Shown here piece by piece: positions 12,001 to 17,113 of a DNA stretch of 44,134 nt; the first letter of the stretch is position 1; every line of letters begins with the position of its first letter. The notes beneath the pieces are model-generated. The model made no database searches and was not told the origin of the DNA. It saw only the letters and a program-made list of their open reading frames with translations. The position numbers and the translations under genes were made by a program. The stretch comes from Bacteroidia bacterium (GTDB lineage: Bacteria > Bacteroidota > Bacteroidia > Chitinophagales > Saprospiraceae): the NCBI GenBank assembly GCA_030429045.1, contig JAUIEA010000017.1, forward strand, positions 1-44,134, in the 5' to 3' direction.

Positions 12001-12223
12001 GGCCAACGATTATCTGGAGATCGACATCACCCAGCAACATGCATCGCCGATCGGCGTCACCATTGTGAATATGCAGGGTGTGGAAGTGTACCGGGCAAAA
12101 CTCCCGGCAGATCACCTCCAGCACCTCCATCTGGACACTGGAGATTGGGGTCCGGGTGTGTACTTCATGACCATCAGCTCCGCGAACGGAGCACGCAGCC
12201 TGCCTTTGACGATCCAGCATTGA
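2..12223 (+). CDS. Giant secreted HYR-like repeat protein, discoidin-like domain, T9SS type A tail (5' partial)
   Basis: The frame is open from base 2, so the true start lies outside the window; 4073 residues are visible before the TGA at 12221. The body is a chain of beta-sandwich-like, Cys- and Asp-rich repeats. At least 13 units carry an FTVPAD-type opening, a DNC motif, a TRTWTL motif and a DDCGN-type motif. Other unit types are a DUF5011-like unit (PVITLTGP...GDSYTDMGA, near residues 158 and 706), FPKP/ATCP units, units with an ECDG..GNEAA signature (about 6970-8960), and HYR-like units with VTLTVTD (about 9220-10180). Near residues 3810-3960 a segment with QSSTYQGAVAERAIDQNTDG and KIRVWNR resembles a discoidin (F5/8 type C) carbohydrate-binding domain. 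The last ~80 residues (SYWPNPANDYLEI... to the end) match a Por-type T9SS sorting domain. Likely an exported or surface-attached adhesin-like protein; function beyond that is inference. Four Cys per common unit suggest internal disulfides. The start cannot be judged. Confidence 0.9.
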   Translation, partial: DASCNYDADPAITGDVTDEDDNCSGSIDATYTDATAPGSCTGEIILTRTWTLTDDCGLQLTQTQTITIEDNIEPVLVGCPADETISCLDPIPVAPVVTATDNCDPSPTVAGPVEVNLQTNDGSCTDHSYTITRVWTATDGCSNSTSCEQVITVEDVIIPVITLTGPATVDLCVGDSYTDMGATAQDDCFGDITADIVVVNPVDVNTAGSYTVTYNVSDPCGNAAVEVTRTVIVHDYPLLQTSINGVVVTTDNDGLDDVAPPMEVCNAAGNIFFDSFIDLNTVPGDVRVFQTRTLSNVSTAMCDNCAAPIAAFTGVSGTATLVDPTMDGTLVMRFRAWLDLNSNNTIDPGECAGDWVEYTFILKADVIMSCANDTTVAACQDQATVDQAFTDWLATTTFTGGKNPVMMNDNSGAPDACGGFTIVTWTVTSDCEADVTCSATFTVTEDDIDPTFTVPADIDIYSDAGCAYDADPSITGDVTDEMDNCGGVLDATYSDASVAGSCEGEVVITRTWTLTDLCGNSTSGDQVITVRDTISPTFTVPADMTINADVDCLYDADPSITGEVNDEADNCTTVLVATYVDDPQPGTCAGQVIITRTWTLVDDCNNSLEQDQIITVIDEIAPVLVGCPADVTIACNDPMPVPPVVTATDNCDASPVVTGPVPVSGQTNDGSCSDNTYDVTLTWTATDDCGNTSTCAQVVSVQDLIIPVITLTGPASVDLCVGDSYMDMGATANDDCFGDITADIVTVNPVDVNTPGTYMVTYNVSDPCGNAAVEVTRTVIVHDYPLLETSINGIVVTTNNDGLDDVALPVEICNEPGNINFDYFDDLNNVPGDVRAFQTRTLTNVSTGMCNNCAAPLAAFSPFAGTATLVDPTMDGTIVMRFRAWLDLNSNNVIDPGECAGDWVEYTFILKADVILSCANDTTVAACQDQATVDQAFADWLLTTTYTGGKNPVFTNDNTGAPDACGGMTTVTWTVTSDCEPDVTCTATFTVTADDVDPTFTVPADITIYTDENCAYDDDPSNTGDVTDEMDNCSMGLDATYSDAIAAGPCEGTFVITRTWTLTDLCNNSTSADQTITIQDNQKPSFTVPADITISTDASCTYDADPSVTGNVTDEADNCTTSLDATWGDVIAAGPCTGSWEITRTWTLSDNCGNDSIQVQTITVVDDLFPTFTVPADVTIYTDASCNYDDDPSNTGDVSDEDDNCSAGLNALYSDVTDPGSCTGEAIITRTWTLTDDCGNTTVQTQTIWVEDNSDPTFTVPADVTIYKDVDCNYDADPSITGDVTDEADNCSVGLDATWSDDVVAGSCEGETIITRTWTLIDDCDNDSIQIQTITVIDDIQPTFPKPDDVTITTEDGATCPTFADISLMVDQVNPISSGNAPFNFTVHGVSQEGPVIYSDNCSSPANLEIYVWNMELDDTGNADECERVIRVTFRVYDDCGNPRTRYQLFTIQDNTPPTFTVPADVTIYTDANCNYDASVGFTGDVTDEADNCTLSGLDATYSDVPVAGSCEGEVIITRTWMLTDNCNNTTTQTQLITVQDNTPPTFTVPADFTVEKDDDCLYDASVGITGDVTDEADNCTMILDATWSDNAVPGTCEGEEIITRTWTLMDDCGNETTKTQEILVIDVIKPYFPKPADITITTEQGATCPSPADIGIVANQAVPISSGNAPFAFDVHGLSQAGPTVYTDNCSSPANLDIYIWDIELDLNGNADECERVIRVRYRVYDDCGNHQTRFQLFTILDDTPPTFTVPADVTIYSDNNCNYDADPVFTGDVTDEADNCTLAGLDATYVDDTNPGTCEGEVIITRTWTLTDNCANTTVQTQMITVQDNIPPTFTVPADIVIMKDVNCAYDADPIYTGDVTDEADNCTTAGLDATYTDDVNPGMCEGEQIITRTWTLTDDCENTTTQIQTITAIDQIVPTFPKPDDITIYTNDGATCPSPADIDLVADQMTPIASGNAPFNFMVHGLLQAGPTVYSDNCSTSPNLDIYIWSVTPNFGGTADECMRSIRVIYRVFDDCGNYQQRQQIFTILDNTDPTFTAPADITIYTDDDCEYNADVAITGDVTDEDDNCSTGLDATYSDSVEPGNCTGEQIITRTWTLYDNCSNSTVQTQTIYVQDNVPPTFTVPDDITIEKDVNCIYDADVSITGDVTDEDDNCSAGLEAQFNDTVADGSCEGEQIITRTWTLIDDCGNETIQTQIITAVDLIVPTFPKPSDETITTEDGATCPGVADISLVVDQVVPVASGNAPFVFTVHGIPFDGPTVYSDNCSSPANLDLYVWAINTNFQGVGDECDRQIQVVFRVYDACGNFQQRQQVFTITENTPPDLSACTIPLDGTVECTGDAGNEQSAINWDMANITYLYGCATDNCTDFTVTSDYDFANYVYDCGLTGSITVQYTVTDECNNSTTTSATLTVVDNFGPVLINCPNLDDVIECDGAANNEATAALWNANVISVLEVCAQENCGDFTVTSDYDYANLVSTCGEAGVLTVVYTLEDECLNTSTFTAQLTIEDTTPPTIDFCPGPVTINCEDSQDPLDTGGPATASDVCDANPIITYNDVIVPGSCPDSYVIERTWTATDDCLNANTCLQEITVIDVEKPVFNQGTPDVTLYTLDNNATCPGTPDISLEINQATPIATGHVTVPYTVHGVLFQTPNGNGTDNCTPDAELELFVWDINEDFFNDADECHRTIEVHFRLYDRCGNFRNRKQTYTIIENTPPVITCPADLTIDCDDDPFDLVLTGEATATDNCDPDPTITYSDVNDLNGCSMTGTITRTWMAEDNCLNTSECTQIITVQDVDPPVMMNCEADDLNGTHECDGVAGNEAAADAWDAANIALLESCAYDVCGAIVVTSNYNFATLSDGCGETGSLTATYTVTDECLNTSTITGTFTVVDNTAPDLTACTLSDLDATHECDGDAGNLAAANAWNAANVSYLEGCVSDLCGTFTVTHDYTYGNLTDECGITGEVVVTYTLTDECNNSTTATGTFTVEDTTNPTWDSAMPADMTVECDAVPDAFVATASDGCDTDVDVAYLQTKTEGVCTDTYILTRTWTATDDCNNAITHTQSIQVQDTTVPDPECQDKEIFLDENGIATITAEEVDNGSTDNCDPDVSLSLSKTTFICDDEGPNVVTLTVTDNCSNSNTCTATVTVTDAIAPTALCQDVTVSLDQFGQGSITPNDVDNGSYDNCDIASLVISQSQYNCTWLGTSVVTLTVTDIYDNSSTCTANVTVVDEIPPVAVCKNYFVDLNGQGEAPITYFDIDGGSTDNCSIVDYQVVPNLVTCANIPMVNVTLTVTDPGGNKHSCIATVVVSDELPPVMACKDLTFFLDDQGSPITIQPEDIDSGSSDNCEIESLTLNKTTFDCGDLGANVVLLTAEDPSGNTNNCSATVTIIDAIPPVWTYMPGDITVNCIDVFDDNPEAADNCGGVNINWEDVQEVWPAGPINSYLVRRTWTAFDASGNEITYEQVVYVLPGGELLINCNPDVITQPTHFPIKVDWPIPSVDDICEGSVDMVQIGGPPPLSYFSPGTETLITYEHVDVYGTHYQCSFWVIVPTDASGYIVVLNEVDCEDHSLTNCEVKDLPNPDNYSFEYIITNQTPIQFDIESDANFEMFADGSAHLTGIWSDLPNNCGWDMDIWLHRRRTHDGWVAAGGDISSFSGLGDPKLWEFFEVDGSRSKMTGTGCYTGQNYNVRISPNFPKFGFQLGEGANTKTNAYGGWVIIAMTNNSDQVVAQGIFSFELDCDPTNLIKDAAEVISLDGFNYPVTWSTGTTGFELGDVAPGMYGVTVTDQSGNTDASDFTVELPKDCILYYEDDCRPGNMTSTALVKQSSTYQGAVAERAIDQNTDGDFANGSVTSTLAGYQNYFSMALLDPLPIEKIRVWNRTDCCSDLLEPFYVFVSEFPIPDNIFPEDLVFEQDILAFYHSGPIEDSYTFDVGQMGQYVKVQLAESGRLMLAEVQVLVCQEDEIGLQDDGFTAPEEDEVHEKVEVIEDVPTVSYWPNPANDYLEIDITQQHASPIGVTIVNMQGVEVYRAKLPADHLQHLHLDTGDWGPGVYFMTISSANGARSLPLTIQH
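221..3508 (+). repeat. Long direct super-repeat inside the giant gene, period 1644 bp
   Basis: Codons for PVLVGCPAD begin at 221 and again at 1865, exactly 1644 bp (548 codons) apart. The order of domains is the same in both copies: PVLVGCPAD unit, PVITLTGPA unit, a segment with LDLNSNN and IDPGECAGDWVEYTFILKAD, a CANDTTVAACQDQATVDQ segment, then two FTVPAD units. The protein copies are nearly identical over much of their length, but the DNA differs at many synonymous positions, so the duplication is not brand new. The end of copy 2 at about 3508 is set by analogy with copy 1 (221-1864). Confidence 0.85.
2993..4024 (+). repeat. Four consecutive 258-bp (86-codon) tandem repeat units
   Basis: The proline codon that opens each FTVPAD-type unit lies at 2993, 3251, 3509 and 3767, and the next unit type opens at 4025, so four units run at an exact 258-bp spacing. 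Each encodes one beta-sandwich-like module with the order FTVPAD, NC.YD.DPS, GDV.DE.DNC, DATYSD, TRTWTL and a DDCGN-like motif. Constant length with variable bases indicates selection on module length at the protein level. Confidence 0.85.
4025..6970 (+). repeat. Higher-order repeat of ~867 bp (one FPKP unit plus two FTVPAD units)
   Basis: The FPKP/ATCP unit opens at 4025, 4892, 5762 and 6626, giving spacings of 867, 870 and 864 bp. In the first of these blocks an FPKP unit of 348 bp is followed by FTVPAD units of 261 and 258 bp; the next two blocks have the same three-unit order. The fourth FPKP unit is followed by a different unit family. A fifth, diverged FPKP-like unit (NQGTPDVTLYT...ATCPG) begins near 7796. 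The nesting shows that block duplication followed single-unit duplication. Confidence 0.8.
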
Positions 12224-12246
12224 TCGCCTAGAACAGGATAGATAAG

Positions 12247-12277
12247 ACAAGGGCCTTGCATGTTGCAAGGCCCTTGT
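12247..12277. terminator. Strong hairpin after the giant gene
   Basis: A perfect 14-bp stem (12247-12260 with 12264-12277, arm ACAAGGGCCTTGCA) closes a 3-base loop 23 bases past the stop of the giant gene. There is no long T run after it, so it may be a terminator or an RNA 3'-end stabiliser. Confidence 0.7.
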
Positions 12278-12360
12278 ACTTCACGGGCAATCCAACATTA
12301 TGATAGCTTCATTGTTAGGCTACCAATAACCCTGAATATCCATCAAACACATCTCGTAAT

Positions 12361-12987
12361 ATGAAACACTTCCTTTTGTTTGGCCTGCTGGCCATCGGTC
12401 TTCTTCTTTCTTCCTGTGCCGGAGAATCTGCACCAGAAACGACCACCGAAGAGACGCCCACCCGTTCGGGTCCATCCGGTGTATATAATATCGACATCAC
12501 CAACAGTATCGTTGAATGGAAAGGCATGATGTTAGGCGTGAAGGAACACACGGGAACGGTCCAGTTGACCGGTGGAAATATCATCGTCGATAATGGTGTA
12601 GTGACCGGTGGAAACTTCACGGCCGACATGAATTCGATCGTGCTGACCGATGAGAATTACCAGCCTGAATCCGGTTATGGAAAGGATAAATTGTCGGCTC
12701 ACCTGGCCTCTGACGACTTTTTTGATGTGGCCAATTATCCGACCGTTACATATCGGGTGAAGGGAGGCAGTGAAGATACCTGTAACGGGGCCATGACCAT
12801 CCGTGGACGGACCCATTCCGAAGTGGTGAAGGACATTGTGGTCAGTGAGGAAAATGGGACCTTGAAGGCGACAGGCTCCCTGACTTTTGATCGGCAGCAA
12901 TATGGGGTTTCCTGGGCCAATCCCGTGAAGGAGGCTGTCCTGAGCAATGCGATCCAGCTGGAGATCACCCTGACCGGGATCAAGTAG
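12361..12987 (+). CDS. YceI-family lipoprotein
   Basis: This 208-residue protein starts with a lipoprotein signal (hydrophobic stretch to residue 18, lipobox LLSSC, Cys19) and a Thr/Glu/Pro-rich linker to about residue 38. The remainder (about 40-208) has the YceI pattern: an opening [14 protein letters not shown], a [10 protein letters not shown] strand, a [19 protein letters not shown] block, and a final [12 protein letters not shown] strand. YceI proteins form a lipocalin-like barrel that binds long isoprenoid or similar hydrophobic ligands; the ligand here is unknown. It probably sits on a membrane facing the periplasm or outside. It stands alone between two hairpins, so it is likely transcribed on its own. 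Family assignment is firm; role is inferred. Confidence 0.9.
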   Translation: MKHFLLFGLLAIGLLLSSCAGESAPETTTEETPTRSGPSGVYNIDITNSIVEWKGMMLGVKEHTGTVQLTGGNIIVDNGVVTGGNFTADMNSIVLTDENYQPESGYGKDKLSAHLASDDFFDVANYPTVTYRVKGGSEDTCNGAMTIRGRTHSEVVKDIVVSEENGTLKATGSLTFDRQQYGVSWANPVKEAVLSNAIQLEITLTGIK

Positions 12988-13007
12988 CCGCGACCAGATA
13001 GAACGTA

Positions 13008-13042
13008 AAAAAAGCGAGCGACCATTGGTCGCTCGCTTTTTT
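13008..13042. terminator. Bidirectional terminator between convergent genes
   Basis: A-run, an 11-bp GC-rich stem (13014-13024 with 13026-13036) and a T-run (13037-13042) form a classic intrinsic terminator readable on both strands. It separates the YceI gene (+) from the convergent gene ending at 13089 (-). Confidence 0.85.
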
Positions 13043-13088
13043 ATGATGGCCATTCATGTGGCCCCGGAAGCAGACTCCGGAAGAGATC

Positions 13089-13949
13089 TTATTTGGTTTC
13101 CTGGCGAATGTCGACACTGATCCCAATGCCAATATTTGCAGATTCCCAGGTGGCCTGGCTGGTCTTTCGATACCAGGTTTTATCCTTGAAAAATCCGGCA
13201 CAAAACATCAGGCCTCCCTCCCCGAGTTCCCGGATCAATTCCAGGCTGACCAGAAAGTCGTCATAGACGATGACCTGTGCATGGGTCATGTCCACAAACA
13301 CATCCTGCCCCTGATGATCCCGGTAATCAATGATCAGCGGAGAGCTGTAGATCCGTTCTACCGGTTCGCCCTGGTCGACCCGATAGATATTCAAGCGATA
13401 GAATATGGTGTCATACTTGCACCAGGCCAGATGAAGGTTGATCTGGTCAATAAATGCCGGCCTGGCTTTTATCCGGACCATCGTGCCCAGTTCATTCCCC
13501 AGATCGTTGTAGAAGAAGCCGGCTCCGAAATTGGGATTGATGAGCTCATTCCCGACACGCCGATCCTTATAATCCCTGGGGTTGACCGTGATCTGAGGCA
13601 GGTCCAGCGCCACCGGTTTTATCCGAAGGAGAGAGCCCGATTCGGGTGATATTCGGACCGTTTTCAGGGTCAGGTCTACGGTCTCATACCCCAGAATGGA
13701 ATAGCGAAGGATGGCCTCATCTTCCAGGCCATCCAGATTGATCCGATAGGTGCCATCTTCCTTCGAAACCGTGCCCACGCCCAGCCCGACCACCCCGATA
13801 TTGACATAGGGCAAAGGCTCGAGGGTCTCCTCATCCAGGATCTGACCTGTCAAAACCTGACTGGATAAGATGTGTGGAACGACCATGCCAGCGAGCAGGC
13901 AGCAGAGGAGCCGACCCAGGTAAAGGAATTCTGAAATGTGTTTTGTCAT
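13089..13949 (-). CDS. Exported protein with carboxypeptidase-like regulatory domain
   Basis: This 286-residue protein has an N-terminal hydrophobic export segment (about residues 12-30, ending LSSQ). Residues ~31-115 match the carboxypeptidase-regulatory-like (CarbopepD_reg_2) beta-sandwich: VLTGQILDEETLEPLPYVNI, then a GT..KEDGTYRI turn and an LRYSILGYET strand. The rest (about 120-286) contains no family I can name. Such domains often precede receptor barrels, but no plug or barrel is visible here, so this is a short stand-alone version, probably periplasmic or at the outer membrane. It is the last gene of the minus-strand run and starts only 2 bases after the stop of the gene before it, which points to co-transcription and perhaps coupled translation. 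Confidence 0.75.
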   Translation of the reverse strand: MTKHISEFLYLGRLLCCLLAGMVVPHILSSQVLTGQILDEETLEPLPYVNIGVVGLGVGTVSKEDGTYRINLDGLEDEAILRYSILGYETVDLTLKTVRISPESGSLLRIKPVALDLPQITVNPRDYKDRRVGNELINPNFGAGFFYNDLGNELGTMVRIKARPAFIDQINLHLAWCKYDTIFYRLNIYRVDQGEPVERIYSSPLIIDYRDHQGQDVFVDMTHAQVIVYDDFLVSLELIRELGEGGLMFCAGFFKDKTWYRKTSQATWESANIGIGISVDIRQETK

Positions 13950-13951
13950 TC

Positions 13952-14551
13952 TTACAGGCTGAAATGGGTGACCACTTCCTGTGGGATCTGCATCTGCTCC
14001 AGGAAGGTCGTCAACGAAGCATCATAGTCCATGACTTTCCACCCCGACTCCGTCGTGTCCCGGATCGCCAGCATGATCTTTTTTCCCTGGATCCGGAAGG
14101 TGCCTTTTGCGGCATCCATCTGGACATTCCGGGCGCCGTATTCTGCGGTCAGGTTCTGATGAAGCATCTCCAGGACACTTTCATCTTTATCGGCAGACCG
14201 GTATTCCATGGTCATCACCAGACTGTAATCAACCCGGGCAAAGGACCGGTTATTGACGTCGAAGACGTCGGACAGTGCATCGACATCCATGCGTTCAAAG
14301 CGAAACCTGACTTCCTCATCCATAAAGAATTGCTGGAAATAGGCCTGCATCTGATCCCGGGGGAGAATGGCAAAAACACCGGGATAGAGGTCATCCAGCA
14401 GACCATCGATATTCTGATGCTGTGCATGATCCAGATAGCTGGCGAGTGAAGCGCGAATGGCCTGCTCGTCTCCGGATTGTGCCCCGATGGTCAGGGGGAA
14501 TGAGAGGATTATAAACAGGAGTGTAAACAGGCGAACAGGCATGGTAGTCAT
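13952..14551 (-). CDS. Exported NTF2/SnoaL-like protein (tentative)
   Basis: I chose the ATG at 14551 (MTTMPVRLF...), giving 199 residues; the ATG at 14542 is equally possible. The longer reading to 14713 would overlap the preceding gene and spoil the signal peptide. Residues ~4-26 form a signal peptide ending near TIGAQ. The following part (DEQAIRASLASYLDHAQHQN..., an FF.DEEVRF segment and several beta-strand-like stretches with RVDYSLVM) resembles small cone-shaped NTF2-like folds, but no catalytic residues can be assigned. It lies 28 bases after the previous gene and 2 bases before the next, so it belongs to the same operon. Function unknown. Confidence 0.65.
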   Translation of the reverse strand: MTTMPVRLFTLLFIILSFPLTIGAQSGDEQAIRASLASYLDHAQHQNIDGLLDDLYPGVFAILPRDQMQAYFQQFFMDEEVRFRFERMDVDALSDVFDVNNRSFARVDYSLVMTMEYRSADKDESVLEMLHQNLTAEYGARNVQMDAAKGTFRIQGKKIMLAIRDTTESGWKVMDYDASLTTFLEQMQIPQEVVTHFSL

Positions 14552-14579
14552 ATGAAAGTGAATAAATCTGAATAGCGGT

Positions 14580-15257
14580 TTATTTGCGATTGCAAGGGTC
14601 TTCAGGATATAAGACCACGATCTGATAACCTTCCGGACCCTGAAAAGTTTCTGAGGGAATGGATCTGAGGTCGATTGACAGAATCTCGGTGATAGCCACC
14701 ATGTCGTACCCATCTATACGCTGTTCAATGTATAAAGGAAAACCGGGAACTTTCCCAATATACATCATGGTGGATGGTTCGGATAAGTGGAATTGGATAT
14801 CAGGGGTGTACCAGACGGTCGATTGTAGAGTCCAATCCAATTCAGAGAGAATCTGAGTGACCAGGATCGCTTGGCATGGGTACCCCAGGATGATTCTTTG
14901 TCCGGTCATGGGATGAAACGCCAGCGAATCTTCAGCAATCCATTGTTCCTTGATCTCCGGTGAAGGCACTTGAATGATTTTCTCCAGGTCGTTAATCCTG
15001 AAAAGTGAATCTTGCTGATAGAGAATGACATTTGTCGTCCAGGAAGATTGATCGTATCCTTTTGCTCGGTAGTTCATGCCCTCTGCGCTCAAAGAGAGGA
15101 CTATACTGTCTCCAAAAGTGGGAGGATTGGACAGATCAGCATCTATGATATATTGCCGGTAGGTGAAAATTCCTTCTGCATTGACCTGGCCAACTCCTGG
15201 CAGGCAATAGATCATCGCCAGAAACAGTGAGAAATGGAATATACGTACTCGTGACAA
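14580..15257 (-). CDS. Exported GLPGLI/DUF4412-like protein
   Basis: About 225 residues with an N-terminal signal peptide (VRIFHFSLFLAMIYCLPGVGQ). The reading begins with a TTG at 15257 just after an in-frame stop at 15276-15278; no upstream ATG exists, and the internal ATG at 15215 would cut the signal peptide. The second half has the layout of the GLPGLI family: a G-QRIILGYPC segment, STVWYTPDI, then VPGFPLYIE where classical members have GLPGLILEI. The signature is therefore diverged and the call is tentative. GLPGLI proteins are exported Bacteroidota proteins of poorly known role, often next to outer-membrane receptors. A clearer GLPGLI member lies at 19449-20204. Confidence 0.6.
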   Translation of the reverse strand: MSRVRIFHFSLFLAMIYCLPGVGQVNAEGIFTYRQYIIDADLSNPPTFGDSIVLSLSAEGMNYRAKGYDQSSWTTNVILYQQDSLFRINDLEKIIQVPSPEIKEQWIAEDSLAFHPMTGQRIILGYPCQAILVTQILSELDWTLQSTVWYTPDIQFHLSEPSTMMYIGKVPGFPLYIEQRIDGYDMVAITEILSIDLRSIPSETFQGPEGYQIVVLYPEDPCNRK

Positions 15258-15309
15258 TTGAAGGATTCTATCGGGTTAACGGATCACCCTGTGCCCGAAT
15301 TGTATGCCA

Positions 15310-15732
15310 TTATCCTTGGATGTCCGGTGGAAAGAGAATGCGCGCTTCCCCCTTGACTACCGGCTTTCCATCCTCCTGGATGCAGAGGGTGGTAAAGGTG
15401 CCAATCCGTTTTTCGGGATCGTATGCGGCTAATTCTACTTTGGCTGTGATGGGTTGATCAAAGAAAACAGGTTTCAGGAAACGAAGGTCCTGGCTCAGGT
15501 AAATGCTTCCCTCTCCCGGATAGATACCGCCAAATATTCTGGAGAACATGGAGCCGGTAAACATGCCATGGGCTACCCGTTGCTGAAAAATGCTATTTGC
15601 CGCATAGTCTTCATCAAGGTGGATTGGATTGTCGTCGAGTGAGATCTGCGCAAAGAGGCGGACCTCTTCAGCAGTGAAGACGCGGGTGTATTCGACGATC
15701 TTGCCGATTTCCGGGGTGGACGTATGGGCCAT
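15310..15732 (-). CDS. MaoC-like (R)-specific enoyl-CoA hydratase
   Basis: This 140-residue protein is a single hot-dog domain with the hydratase signature SLDDNPIHLDEDYA at residues 31-44; Asp33 and His38 align with the catalytic Asp/His of PhaJ-type hydratases. The following VAHGMFTGSMFSRI and a late LRFLKPVFFDQPITAKVE segment are also typical. It should add water to trans-2-enoyl-CoA, forming (R)-3-hydroxyacyl-CoA, in the cytoplasm; the pathway (fatty-acid turnover, polyhydroxyalkanoate or another acyl-CoA route) is not shown by the neighbours. No signal peptide is present. It sits 39 bases after an exported peptidase gene and before exported proteins, an odd placement for a cytoplasmic enzyme. 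Confidence 0.88.
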   Translation of the reverse strand: MAHTSTPEIGKIVEYTRVFTAEEVRLFAQISLDDNPIHLDEDYAANSIFQQRVAHGMFTGSMFSRIFGGIYPGEGSIYLSQDLRFLKPVFFDQPITAKVELAAYDPEKRIGTFTTLCIQEDGKPVVKGEARILFPPDIQG

Positions 15733-15771
15733 AGCGATATCTGTATAAGGATGAAGAATGATGAGAGGTGA

Positions 15772-17058
15772 CTATTCGATTTCCATTTCCAGCCAGCGTT
15801 CCAGGACGGAAATAAAGCGCTCACGTTCGTTGTCACTGAGGTTTTTCAGTCGGGCTGCCCTGTGATCTGTATCCGGAAGAAAAAACCAGGCGGAATCCAC
15901 CTTGTCACTCTGGGGTACGGCAGTGGCCGACCAGGTATCCGCACTGCCGTAGAGGTAGGCGATTTGTTTGCCTGTAGTCTGGGTCCAGTTGTACACCTGG
16001 TGGGTCAATGTGCCATCAAATGGAATGGGAGCATGGCCGGGCATGAATACAGCACTGGGGTTCTGATTTGTTGGCAGGGCCTTTAACAGACCCTTGAACG
16101 GACTGGTCTGGTAGCCGTAATAGCCCAGTTCTGCACCGGCCTGGTAATAGTGAGAGGCATAACCCAGGATATCCCTGTCCGAAAAGAAACCGAGATCGGA
16201 AATCTTGAGGACATGGCTGAGCATGGAGTCGATACCGACCTCCGGACCGGGGATCTCCTCACAAAGACTGCCCCACTGCCAGAAGGAAAATGGATACTCC
16301 AGGATGGTATATTCCAATGCTTCTTCAAAGGTCAGATAGGTGAAATTCAGGTCAGCCCCTTTGGCAAACCAGCGAGCACGGGGTAATATCTCTTCCCGGT
16401 GCCGGAGTAAATAGGTTTGAACATCATAGAGGGCCTTGCGGCAAGCATCGGTTCCGACGGTATCGAGAAACGTATAGATCCGTTGGTCTTCGACACTCAG
16501 ATTGACCGGTGCGACCAGGGGGAAGCTCACAGCCACATCCTCCGGATAGAAGTACCGATAGAAGATCGTGGTTTGCCCTCCCTTGCTGATCCCGGTGCTG
16601 ACCCATTTTTGTGGGTAGAGTGTCCCGAACAATTCACGGATATGGTGATAGTCGGCAGCGGCCTGGGCGATCGTGAGATAGGTATAATCCATGTAATCGG
16701 GCAGGCTCTCGCCAAAAAACCGATGCTCGACGAGCAGTTGATTGCCTTCCAGTAATTCGGCGATCTCATAGCGGGTATCTTTGGGGACGTTATACCCATG
16801 TGTGACGATGGTCGTTGGCCGGTCAAATCCGGCATGTTCCAGATATACGCGTTGCCAAAAGGATCCCTTTTCCGGATGCTGGTGATCCAGGGGCTGACGG
16901 ACCTTCAGGATGTAGGCCGCTTCCAGTCCTTCTGCTGCCGGCATCGCCGTGAATTGCACATCCGGCAAGGCAAATAGTTTTTCCTCCAGTTCTGAGGTCT
17001 GGGCTGCAAGGAGGAGATGAATCAGGGTCAATGTAAAGGTCAGCAGGAAGGGGCGCAT
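15772..17058 (-). CDS. Exported S37 (PS-10)-type serine peptidase
   Basis: The 428-residue product begins with a signal peptide (to about residue 20, LLLAAQ). The body is an alpha/beta-hydrolase: a THGYN strand-turn at 86-90, LLVEHRFFGES at 108-118, and a nucleophile elbow STGISKGGQT with Ser158. Asp374 (GSADTW) and His399 (DTDHR) complete a plausible catalytic triad. This pattern fits the PS-10 peptidase family S37 (tripeptidyl-aminopeptidase-like) and the related S28 clan members; I favour S37. It is expected to trim peptides in the periplasm or outside. It lies 55 bases after the M23 peptidase gene, so two exported peptidase-class enzymes are probably co-expressed. Confidence 0.85.
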   Translation of the reverse strand: MRPFLLTFTLTLIHLLLAAQTSELEEKLFALPDVQFTAMPAAEGLEAAYILKVRQPLDHQHPEKGSFWQRVYLEHAGFDRPTTIVTHGYNVPKDTRYEIAELLEGNQLLVEHRFFGESLPDYMDYTYLTIAQAAADYHHIRELFGTLYPQKWVSTGISKGGQTTIFYRYFYPEDVAVSFPLVAPVNLSVEDQRIYTFLDTVGTDACRKALYDVQTYLLRHREEILPRARWFAKGADLNFTYLTFEEALEYTILEYPFSFWQWGSLCEEIPGPEVGIDSMLSHVLKISDLGFFSDRDILGYASHYYQAGAELGYYGYQTSPFKGLLKALPTNQNPSAVFMPGHAPIPFDGTLTHQVYNWTQTTGKQIAYLYGSADTWSATAVPQSDKVDSAWFFLPDTDHRAARLKNLSDNERERFISVLERWLEMEIE

Positions 17059-17113
17059 AAGAGGAGAATTGGTGGAACGAAGCTACGGGATTCTGCGCAC
17101 TGGGCCGGAGTAG

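Noticed and set aside
14552-14713. Longer start for the NTF2-like gene
   Set aside because: It would overlap the preceding gene by more than 130 bases and place 54 non-signal-like residues before a good signal peptide.
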